DNA of 64,000 nucleotides from Protonemura montana (Eukaryota; Arthropoda; Insecta; Plecoptera; Nemouridae): positions 8,312,418 through 8,376,417 of the forward strand of contig OX387605.1 in NCBI GenBank assembly GCA_947568835.1, read 5' to 3'. Below are positions 22,701 to 34,700 of the stretch, piece by piece (the first letter of the stretch is position 1; each line of letters begins with the position of its first letter). The position numbers and the translations under genes are program-made. The notes under the pieces are model-generated. The model saw only the letters and a list, made by a program, of their open reading frames with translations, made no database searches and was not told where the DNA came from.

Positions 22701-25700
22701 TTTGGCCTGGTATGGAAATCCTGAATCTGCTCTACTCTTGCGAGCTTACCAATACCGCTAAGCATAAGTGTGGGTGAGGCGCCATTCGTGTTTGAACTTC
22801 TGTTAGATATCGGTCTTAGATGATTACTGTACAATTTCGTCATCACCCAACCATTGCCAGCGCCGACCAACGCCTGATTTCGTTGTTATTGTTACATTAC
22901 ACGGTTTCTTGAATGCTTACCTGCGTCCTAAAGGACGTGAGGTTGACCTTAGAGGCGAGTAAGAGGTCCTGCAACTGTTCCTGCAGCTCTGGCTTGAGAA
23001 GCTGTAGCCCTGTGAGGTTGACCTCGAGCCGTGCAAGGTCTGCGTGCAGCGAGCCCCAACGGCGGTGGTCCGAAGCCACCTCAACATCGAAGACGCGGCT
23101 CAACCGGAAGGCTGGGTACGACGGCTGCCCGTCACGGCAGTTCCTGTAGCGATCGCGTAGAACTCTTACAAAAGTCACTTGGCAGGAGGTTGTATCACGC
23201 CTGGGGACCAGTGGCCAAGTGTATTTGTCAGATAATCGCATATAATAAATCATTGCTTGTATGGCTTATAAAAGAAACGGGGAAATAAAATCTGCTTTCC
23301 CGATGCACGCCTGCATCTTAGGTGCATTAGTTATTACTTTCAGGTTTATTATGACCATTTTAAGTACCGTTGAATCATCCAAAATATTTGCTACGTTATT
23401 ACAACATTAAAACTTCACCAGAAAAAAATAAAATAGTCACTGTACCAAGATTAAGATAAGTCTCCATAGGAGTACACCCCAAGTAAATCATCGTGGCATC
23501 TTGTAAATAAATTGTATGGCTTGTGAATTAAAACAGCTTGGAATACGCCAGGGCCATCGGGATATATGGACCACACAGAGATGTTATGATATGGATTCAA
23601 GCAAAGTTCAGAGCAGTCGCTTACTGCAGCACTTCGCGGACCCCGACGTCGAGGGTAGCGTTCTTGTACAGAAGATTTGAGAAGAAGCCGCCGCGACGGT
23701 AGAGTACCCCGGGGCTGTCTAGAAGACGGGTGAGCGTCGCAAAGTCAGGCTCGTCGTACAGGGGACGGCACACGAACACCTCGCCGTGGCCGCCGACCGC
23801 CAGTAGCGCCAGCGTCAGGAGCCACAACGCCGTCGTCAGCAGGCACACGGCAATCAGCGACCTGTGGCCAGTGGTCGGTGTTGGGGAGACGGTCTGGATT
23901 ATCTATTCGGCAACTGTCTTAAAGACTGGACGTTCGCAAGGTTTGAACAGATGGATTGATAGTCAAATTCCTCGAGAAGACGAGGAAGAGGAACTTGAAA
24001 AAGCGCATTAAATCTCTTAAAAGGAAAATTATGGTCTGCTCATTTTGCTTTGCCGGATAAGGGTTACTACTTCCAGTTTCTAGCACGTAAGCATAACACA
24101 AAGTGTGGATCCATGTTGTACGTAAAAATAGAAAATATATATGATATAAAATCAACAAAAAAATTGCATTTCTCCCAACACTTGGGGTATAGGTTCGTAA
24201 ATTCACATTTTCCACGTTTTTACCCAATCATTTTTTTTTTTTTAAAGAAACTGGGATAAATGTGTCATTTCTTAAATTGGTGGCAATCAGTTGTGTCGGA
24301 TGGTCCGGTAAGTGGGTGCGAGGGGGGGGGGGACTTCTTTCTGGTTTCGGAAAAGCCTTTCGATTCCGTCCAAGTGGATAAGAAAATTCTTAGTACGGGT
24401 CTAAGACATTTGTCGGGACAGAAGTGATTCCTTGCTGCCGTCACGGTCGATTCAGTTCAATCAAAGCCTGCTCTATCACCTCCACTGATCTCGCCAAATA
24501 GAGGCGTCGGATGAAGCGGCGTCCTTGACCGTTTTCTTGTCAATCACTTCAGCAAAAATGTACGAAAACTTAATTTAACGAGAGAATCCTTGAATCATGT
24601 AACTGATATTTTGCAACTTAACTAATCAAAGACGGCCGTTGGATCGCTTCTTTTCTCGGAAACACACACGCCTACGACCCATCTGTAGCTGCTCTGTTCA
24701 AAGCTGCCCGAGCGGTACTAAACACAGACTCATTCACAAGAGTTGGCTTGAATTAGAAAGAAGGAGCGATAAATTGGCGATAACCTTTATTGCACACAGA
24801 TCCTGGTCATTTATATCCTGAGAGGATTTTTCCGTTCTGTTATCCATCACTTTGTTTCGCAATGTGGTGTTCATTCAGAATAGATTGCGGATGTTCTTGC
24901 CACATACCTTGGTCTTTACATTTCTGATGACCACTTTAAGCTAGACAGTATGGGAATCTGCAACCTAAGCCTGCTTAAGTTTCATTTATGAAAGTATCCA
25001 ATTCAATTGAAGACCATGTTTAAAAGATGCCAACATCGAAAATCTTACAAATCCAGATTGAACGCAAATCGTTACAAATTGCATTTCTCCAAGTGCATTG
25101 CCTTCTACGTTTAATTTTACATCGAAAGTCTGTTTCTGTGATAAATAATTACGTAGAGCACGTGCAATTTAAACAGCACGGCCGCCTGGCTGCTGTCACC
25201 AGAAATACAACATAGTTCCGGGTTTGCAGAACTCGCCCGGGTACTAAAACGTCGGGTAAGTAAAGGGGCACAGCAGCGACGAATAACTCACGCGACGAAG
25301 AAGCCGTTGGCCCGACGCTCGACGCCGCAGCAACCGAAGCTCACTCCGAAGGTGAGCAGCACCCAGATCAGTAAGACGGCCGTCGTAGCCCCTGAAGAAA
25401 CACAGCGGTCGGCGTCAAGGGTGCGAATTACCTTTGAGGCAGCGGAGTGGAAAGACGTTGATGTGAACTGAAAGTAGCGTGGAAATTTGGGGAAGGAAAC
25501 CGTGAGATTTGCACGCTTGCTGGAATTCTGCAAAATCTTGCTTGCCCAGATCTTTCAAGAAAAGAAAAACATTTTGCATTACGAGTTGATACCAAAGTGT
25601 TTGGTTTTCTCCCAATCTTTGGGGGGCCCCAGATCTAATCTCACAGAAAAACAAGGTTTTCCTTCAACCCGTCCTGATGCTTGATCATGTGCAGCAAGCC

Positions 25701-28700
25701 ATCGGCACCGTGAGGGTCATCTTACCGAGGGCTGCCAGCCAACGCCAGTGCTCGACGCTGGCGACGGCGCTGGCCAGCTGCACAGTGCGGTCGCGTGCAT
25801 CTTCCACCTTGGCGCTGAGCTCGCGGGTGACGACGTCCAGCGACCATACGGCGTCGTCAACGCGCGTGCGTTGCATGCTCAGCTGCGTGCGCAGTGCTGC
25901 GCAGAACAAGGGCGATGTAAGAAAGTTGGCTGTTCCTGGCGCTACCAGGAAATGTGCAGTCAGGGAAGGGGAGGAATTTTTGGTTTAAGTGATCAATTTT
26001 TCACAGTTCACGTCTATCCCACTACCCACCCTCTCCTTTTTTTTGTTATTGACGACAATTTTGTCCCAATTGAAAAGAATTAGAAACTAAGCTAAGAGGT
26101 TATCAACGGTTTGCAATTGGCGTGGCAAAATGCTCAGATTTTTTTAATTTTCTTTAACTAAATGTTTCAGTCGACCACTTTTATTAGCATTTTCTCAGAA
26201 ATAACAACGACATCCTACAAAGAAAGTCATTTTAAGCATTTTGAATGTATGTCGGTGTAATGTGTTTGACGCCGCGATGTCGGCACGGTGCAAACGTTCC
26301 ACCGCGAGCTGCAAGATTCTGCTTCGTCGTGAAAACGAGATTGCAAAGAGACGGACAAAGATCTCGTCTCGACGGAAATAAAATGCTTGTCGTGCAGAAA
26401 ATCCGCTCGCTGCGAGGCCGAGACAAAGCGAATTAATGCGATTTCCAGTCATTAAGATGTGCAATTAATTACTAGAATCAATTATCTCGATAAGAGTTTC
26501 ATTTAACGGAAGTGAGTCCTTTTCTTGCTTCTGTCGCTCGCTCCTCGAGAAACACCGGGTGTCCTTAGATCGTAGAGCCTGCTCAAAATACGGAAACTCT
26601 CGTCTGTTTAATTCTTTGACACTTCTCTCAGACTGAATCTGACTGCGCATAAATAAGAAAGACAACAAAAACCAGGATTTTGACAATCTGAGCATTGTTA
26701 CACTACGGCCTCTCATGGCGCACCTTCTGGCATTCTTTATTTTGTATTTTCTTGTTTTCTTTTTATTAATGTTTATTTATTTTTTTATTTCACACACACG
26801 TTTTATACAACCGATACAACTCTCGTCAGTATGTACTTCTACGAAGCCCACTGGGTTTGCCCGTAGTACTAAAATAAAAACAAGATACAAAAAACACATG
26901 CATGTCATTTCGGATGGTTTGATTGAGTAAATCAGGAGTGAACCTCTAAATAAATAATCAATAACAATAAATTAGACTCAATAAATCACAAATAAAAATA
27001 ATAATACAATTAGAGTAGACATGCAAGCAATTAAATAAATTAGAAATAAAATTATTATATATAATTTGAAAATATATTATCTTGAATCTTGAATCGTGAC
27101 TTGCAGCTGATTCCAGTTATTGCGTATTGATCTAAAGTCTATATGAAGAATTAAAACATCATTCGCATGTTCAAACCATGCGCTGAGGTCACTAGTCTTT
27201 AACTCAACTATAACGCCATTTAATAAATTGTAATCATCTGGATCAGGGTCTAACATCAACGTGAGTAAGATCAATTTGCTCAGCGAATGAAAAGACTTTA
27301 ATCACTTCTTTCGTGTTCTCGTCTTTCTGCACAAGAATTTTCGTTGACAATATTTTTTCTCCTTAGCACGAATTTTATATTGCAACAGTAATTCACTGTA
27401 GAAACGAGTACGATTTTTGCTTGTATAGAAGCGGGTGCGGATTTTTCCACCAATCAAGGAGAAGCGAGTGATGTTTGCGGCTTGACGTCTCGCACTTACG
27501 ATCTCGTCTCTTATTTTGCGCGACCTGAATTGAACAATGATCTCAGAAGCGTATTTATTCTTCCTCAAACTTCAAAGGAAGACGGTGCGTTGCTTCAATG
27601 TCTTCTCGTTTTTGATCGATGTGGAGGAGACCGCACAGCTTGATGACGATTCTAGCTTTCGAGTTTGATGTCTTCTCCTTCCAGCTGATAAACGTTGTCA
27701 ATGATTCAATTCTTGTTCCGCGTGAACTGCTCGAGTTTATTCACATGCAACTGCGAGTTTTCAACTTCGGCGTCTTTGGTGCACTAACATCTTCCTTAAG
27801 AGCTTTCAAATCCGAAGATAATTCTTCACGAATTTCCTTCAGACTTTCACGAATATCTTCTCGAATCTTCTCGAATCTTCTCGAACTTCAGCTTTGAGCT
27901 CTTCAATTATGCCCCTGAACAACGAATTATGCCCCGGGCACAGGAGGCGTGTCCCCCTTTTTACAGGAGCTGCAACGGAATTAAGATTTATTGTTCTGAT
28001 ATTTTTATGTAGGTATAATCTTCACACCGGCACACGCATAATGCAGATCTGCGTTGCATCCTATGCACTTCACTGTATCTCCGTCTGTGAGATCTACGGC
28101 GCACTTCATACAAGGTTTACTTGACGATGACATACCTATACCGATTGATAAACTGGTTATTTGGAGCGGTATACTCGAACAAACCTTCTCCCATGACATC
28201 CACTGACAGACTCCACTATTATCCATTCCTTCTTAAGAATTTGAGGTGTTTGCTGCTCAAAACACGCGTTTAATTTTTCAACAAACGTCTAGCTCACAGA
28301 TTTCTTTCTATCTTTCGAGATATTTTACTTTTAAACGACAGCTTTTTGCAGGTGTGATTACTAAAAGTTCTCTTACAACTTACAAGATACGAACCTAGAA
28401 AGGTTCCTGAAACCTTGGCCATGTATTTAGAGCCTTGTCCTATTTCTTTGGCCAAGAGCGTCGTCAAATTCGACAAAAAAATCAGAAAGATACTGAGGAA
28501 AGACGTCGTGCTCTCTAGTGGAAGAATCATCCTCACACTCAGGAAGGAACGGTCACCGAGAAACCCACAATCAGGACGACTAGGCACCGATTTCAGAGTC
28601 ATTGTACCACTGTAGAACTATTTCCGTCTCCGCAACAAAAAGCACCTGGTGTGCACCCGATCGAAAAACCAATCAGATTTTTATTGTGCAGCGAATTCCT

Positions 28701-31700
28701 TTGCAACGGAAATGCATTTCTAAAATGTGGGTCAAGTCAATTTCTATCTCCATCTGACCCTAAACCGTGTTTCATGCAAATGCCGGAAGTGTCCGCGGCC
28801 ACTTGCGGTCTTACTAAGACAAGGGAGGGCACGTGCTTGACGTGACTTCATGGTCTCACCGTCCCTGATCTCCCTGGTCTCCTTCTCGACGTGCAACGGG
28901 ATGAACTGGAACTCGCCCCGTGCCTGTGACGTCACGATGGTCAGGTTGTCTCCCGCAAGGTTCTGGATCTGCCCGAGGCTCTCGTCATTCAATATCTAAT
29001 CAAGGGAAACCATTCCATGTCAGATCGGGTTGAACCATCGTCGTCGGGGTGCGGAGATGTCTAGATGCTGCAGCCGGGGACAAAACAGAGAGTGTTGGTC
29101 TAGGGTTCAAAATGTCGGACAGGGTAGCTGTAAATGTTGTCAGTTGGTCTGCAGAAACGTGACCAAAAGATAGTGTTAGTCATGCCTGCAATTTCGATGG
29201 TGACTTTAAATATTCTTGGTGTTTGTATCTTTCACTATCGCCAAGCATGTTCAAGCCCAATTTCGTATATATTTGAACCATACAAGTAGCCAAAATGATT
29301 CAATATAATCAAAAACTTGATATACTTGAAGTCAATCCTCCGTTCCGTTATTTCTTAACCTTATAAAAAATTTCAACCGATCAAACTTGATCAAATCAAT
29401 CCTCACGACCAAACTGATTGGTCAATTTTCAACCAATCAGCAGTAAATTTGACTATCAATTATGGAATAATGCTTAGAGCGTGACGGCGAGTTTACAACA
29501 ATGGCGACCACCTCGACATCGGCCATCTCTCCACCCATCCAGGACTCTCTACCCAGTCCAGAGCTAGCGAGCACGGCAATGTTCCAATATTGGTTCCTCG
29601 TGCAAAGACGTGGTGGCACATTTCTCATCTCAGCGCGCTATCGCAGAGATTTTCTTTCTACACTATTTCTTAAAAAATCATACAATGACCCGTATCTCAC
29701 GGATCATTGAGCTGCGATGACGTACTGCCAAACACCGCGATAAAACACACAGTGGTTGATAATGTGATTTGTATATATTCTCCAGGGACGCTACACGATG
29801 CATATTGTAACGCGTTTGCTCAGATTTGGGTCACTTGCTTGCTATTTTATGCAGCGAGCACACTGGCAAGACTTTTCCAATGGCAAACCAAAGGGACAAC
29901 CGCATTTTGTTGCAACATGCCATGCTAAAGCGGTGAGGCCATTTGCTTGGTGGCTTGTCTGTGAACATGTCGCAAAAATAGGCAAACCGACATGGTATTA
30001 CTGTTGGGACAGCCTGGCCGCACTTCATAAAGTTATTTAGTGCGAAACAGGGGAGCGTTGGCAACCTAATGTAAAATCTATTCTGGGTTAAGCTAGCTTA
30101 ACTACTTCTATCCAATTATTCACCGTCAGTCATGTGGATTGGTTCCTCATGAACAACATAAGCCGATAGGTTTATAATCGATATGTCTAAGTGGTATCAC
30201 CACTTATCGTGGCTTCTGGTGTTTGCGGCACGGAGAAGCGCCGAGCTGGGACCAGGTCTACCCAGGATCAAAAAGCCATTGTCTCACTGACCATACAGAG
30301 TCAATACAGAGTGTCAAGGTTTTGAGGTTACAAAAACTGCCCCCCCCCCCCCCCCCCCCCCTGCTGACCGGAAGGGCATCGGCCAACTCACCGCGTCTAG
30401 TCTCAACACGACGTCCAGACCGACGGCGTCGACAGTCTCGCAGAGCGGCCGATCCTTGCCGGGACACTGTCGCCTAAAGATGTCGACCTGTTGACGCAGT
30501 TCCGCGAGGCGGTCCCGCGTTGTTACCGCCATGTCGCGGGTGTCGCGTGTGTACGCCTGCAAAGCCTCAACTTTGTCCGCTAGCTCGCGGGCAGCTGCGG
30601 AACAACCGGAAACATTTAGAAGAAGCACACACTTGGTTTCTTTAATTTTCTTCCTACTTTTCTTTTTATTTTATCTTTTCTAAACATACGTCCCTCTCAA
30701 AAAGCAACGCCCAAACGGGGCTACGAACAGTGATCTCCGCGTATCGCGGATGTTGCACCCAATTTAGCTACTTGAATACAGTATTTTTGAGATAATTGTA
30801 GTGAATTTGATGAGAATTTCGGATATCCACGGACCCAGAAGGATCCAATGAGGCTGTGAATTCTCAGAGTCACTCTGATCCTAGTTTCCGCAATGTTGTC
30901 AGCAGTTCATACTCAACGCATGATGGAGTGGAAGCTTTGGAGCTCTCAAAGCGAGGGCACATAAGATTGTTTTCGTTTCAAATCTAACTTCCCGAGCTAG
31001 AAAGTCTAGAAACATGTTGGGTGCACGTTTAAGATTTACACATTGGCAGTCATAGACTCATTTTACAGCAAAAGCTGCCGTTTTCAGAGGATCCCTAAAA
31101 GTGCAGTGTCACCTGACGATACTGTCCCAATTTTCCACTCCATCATGGGAAAAGTATTTTTTGGTAACTCTGGAACTATATCTGAAGACCGAGGATAGTT
31201 CTCCGACACTAGGTACTCTTCCTTTTTTTATTCGCGCTTTTGTTTATATTTTATTTTTTCACGCCCTATCCAAGACGTTGATTGCTTTGGAAATATAAAT
31301 GCAAATACAATCTCATAATAGGTATCGTCTCTTATTTGTGTGCTCGGCACGATAGTTGTCGCGTGTATGCAAGGTCAGTGCTACATTCATAGTATGATTC
31401 TCTCGATAGTGCGTTTTTTCAGGCTGCAGCAACCGCAAGTGAGCTTGCTATAGACGTTTGGTAGTTCCAAGTCTACGGGGACCCTAAAATGCTTAACTTA
31501 CTTGTGAAAAAAAAACACTCTGAGAATATTTAATCGGCATTACGATGCATTCTGACATAAGATTCACAATTCTAGAACGAAGCGTGATTTCACGAGTCAC
31601 GCTGAGTAGCATTAAGTTAACAAAACCATGAAATAGCTGACATAATCCAAGGCGTTCCTCTTTCTTTCGCTTGGTCGGAGCACCACTGCCGATTCCATGC

Positions 31701-34700
31701 CGGTGATTGACATGTCGGACAAAGTTACTTGTGTCTCTTAGTTTAAATGCAATGTCAAGTCAGTGTAAGCCACTCGCTCGTATATGCAAAATGCAGCGGG
31801 GTTTTGCTGGGAAAAAGCTCGCTCTACTAATTGCTATTCAAATGAACTTAGCGCTTCGCAAATCCTACAAGTTACGGGTCATGAGTTGAATGCAATTATG
31901 AAATTTCCATTGGAAAACTCGCGACGCCATGGCCTGGTCGACATGTGCTGGAAGTCAAGCTGCTACGAGGATAGAGCGCGAGGGGCTTCATGCAGCTAGT
32001 TGTGTCCTTCCTAAGTGTCCTTACTTTTGCTGACGTCCACCAAGACGTCAAGGGCGACGTCAACGCCAGTCTCCGACGCCAGCTCGCGTTGTATTGGTCG
32101 TCCCAGGAGATCGTCAATGTCTGCCAAAGAAGTCATAAAGCGTATTATCGGCACTTTTGGCAGATTAAAAAAAACGGCCAGGGATGCCAGGAATCTTAAG
32201 CAATTCCTTTCCGCAGAGGAAACAATTTATTGCATCTAATTCTGCATATTAGTAAAAAAAAGAAGAAAAAAAAACTCTTCTGAAATATTGCCTTTCAAAA
32301 GGTTGAAATACAGAATTACTGCTGAATGAATTTCTGTTTTCAAACTCTTGAAAGGATGTCAGCCATTTGCTAAACTAGTCTCGGGCGAGACTTACAATTA
32401 TTTATACCATGGCTTTGTCGACTTGCCTGCTCGAGTATCTCAACGTATTGAAAATGATGCTTTCATGACAATATTCTCAATTTCAATAGCACGTCGCACA
32501 CCCTGCTAATTAGGCCTGGTACTCGACGCGACACGCATTACTCTAATTACATTATCTTAAGATCCGATCGGCAGGCTGAAAATCCGCAACATAAACGCCT
32601 ATCGCACCCTCCGGTCGAGTTGACTTAGAATCGACACGACGGCGTCGGTCCAATGCGGCGGCGAGCGTCCCTCGAGAGGTGACCACACTCTCAATGGAGA
32701 CACTCTACGTGATTAATTGGTAATCCGCCCCGCCGTGTGCATCGCGACGCATGCGACGCCGCGTCTGTTTTTGCCGGCGTCGATGTGTCAGATATGATCT
32801 CGCCGGCCGACGCCGACGCCGCGACAAAATGATGAGGTTTGAGTCATTAATTCGCAGCGGTGGACTGAATTTATTGTCCGCGCGTATGGCTTGCTGTCTA
32901 GTGCTGGGGACGGGGGTTGTTTGGGGGTGAAAACACATTCGTTAGCGTACGATGTCAAGGATTTATGTTTCCATGCAGCTCGTTTTTAAGCACGCCCGGG
33001 AAATAAAGAAGTGGAGATAAAATTACTACAGCGGACGAGCACTGAACACGATATTGATTTACCATCAACCTAATTAAATGAGTCCGACATTAACATATTA
33101 GGTGTGTTTTATGTCATTGCGTTATCTATGCACGTTTTAAAACAGTGACATTCATAAAGCTCTCAACGACTTCCAAACAGTTGGCTTCTTACGAAGCATA
33201 ACTATCTCAACGCAGGTATACGCTAATGACAGCTAGTAAGTGGATGAGTATTGAGGCAATCGCCAGGAACTAAAATTCTTTGTGCTTGTGCGAATTTATT
33301 CTTGAGTATTTTTTATAGTATTAACAAAAACAAAGACAACTGTTGCCGAATCAAATTTTTAACATGGATATTCCACCCTGGGAAATAATTGCTACTCGTA
33401 ACCTTCAAAGCTTAGTCCTGTTAAGTTTACGGCATCCTCCCCCCCCCCCCCCCCCCCCCCACAATCAATCAGGTTGAACCTCTTCTGATGGATATCGTTA
33501 TTTGATAATTATTTTTGTCTCAACTCTCACTCGCTCGCTTTTCTCTCTCGCTCTTGCGATCACGATGCTAACGCGCACCTGCTTCTGATTTCTAAACTAT
33601 TACCGATGATTTGGTATACCATGTTAATAAGCCACAACTGAAATTGAAAAGTTTTTTTCAATGTCCCTTCTTTATCAAGGAAAAACTGATTTCCCAACAC
33701 GAATGGTAGGCACGATGAAGCATGGTAGTCGATAGATCGTTGTGAAAACAGTAATACATTTTTCCCGGCAAGCACGACATGCTAGACACCAAATTTGACA
33801 AAAAATCGATGACCCAATACGTACTGTCAATGTCGTTTACGCACGCGTCGACGGCCTGGTCCAGCGACTGCGTGACTACGAAATGCAACTGCAGGTGCGA
33901 GTTGCGCAGGAATGTGGTAGCGTCGGCGAGCGCCGCTTGCAGGACTCTCGGCGCCCTCTGCACGGCGCCAGACAGCTGCTCGTTGGTCACGAACATGGCC
34001 ACGATCCCGGCACTGCGTCGGGAACATGTCGGGAACACGTCGGGAACACGTCAGGAAACATTGCAAGCATTTGAAGATGTATCGGAAAAGTATTGGGAGC
34101 AGGTGGCGAAATTCCGCGAGGACAGAAACAAAAAACAACGAACTTGTTTGGAAATTCCCCCGCTGCAAGACTAGAGGGTCGAGAAACCACCGTAGCTTTC
34201 CCAAATGCTTTATTTAAGTCGAATGATTAATTTCGGTCTTGGCCGCTTGCTGGACTCACACGAGGAGCACGAGCACGAGGTGCATGAGACAGACGAGCGT
34301 CCCACGCCGACATCCTTCACGGTAGCCGTCGGCACCGTTGATGTCGTCGTGGTCCCAAGCACCTCCTGGAGGCGGCGGGGCCGGCGGTCCTGCTGAGGCG
34401 GGACGTCCACGACACAGACGGCAGCACGCGTGGACCACAACCATGCCGGGAGCCGTCAGGGAGAGCAGCAAACCCACTGACAGGCACACCAGGAAACCGG
34501 CCTCCACCTTCAGTGACTGCAACCAAGGGGGCGGCGTGAAATCCTTTCAAAAGTCGAGCTTAGCGAAATCACAGTCACAATCCCGGGAACTTAGTCTACG
34601 AAACGAAATGTCAAAGGTTATCGTTTTAAAGCGTGTCTCTCTTTATCTTTCCGCGAAATATGTGGGCTATTAAATAGACGCAGTTACATTTGCCGTGAAA

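Noticed and set aside
29501-29710. 69-codon frame starting in a good ATG context
   Set aside because: I find no similarity to any protein I know, and it lies antisense within a prominin intron. A real small gene cannot be excluded, but the sequence alone does not support it.
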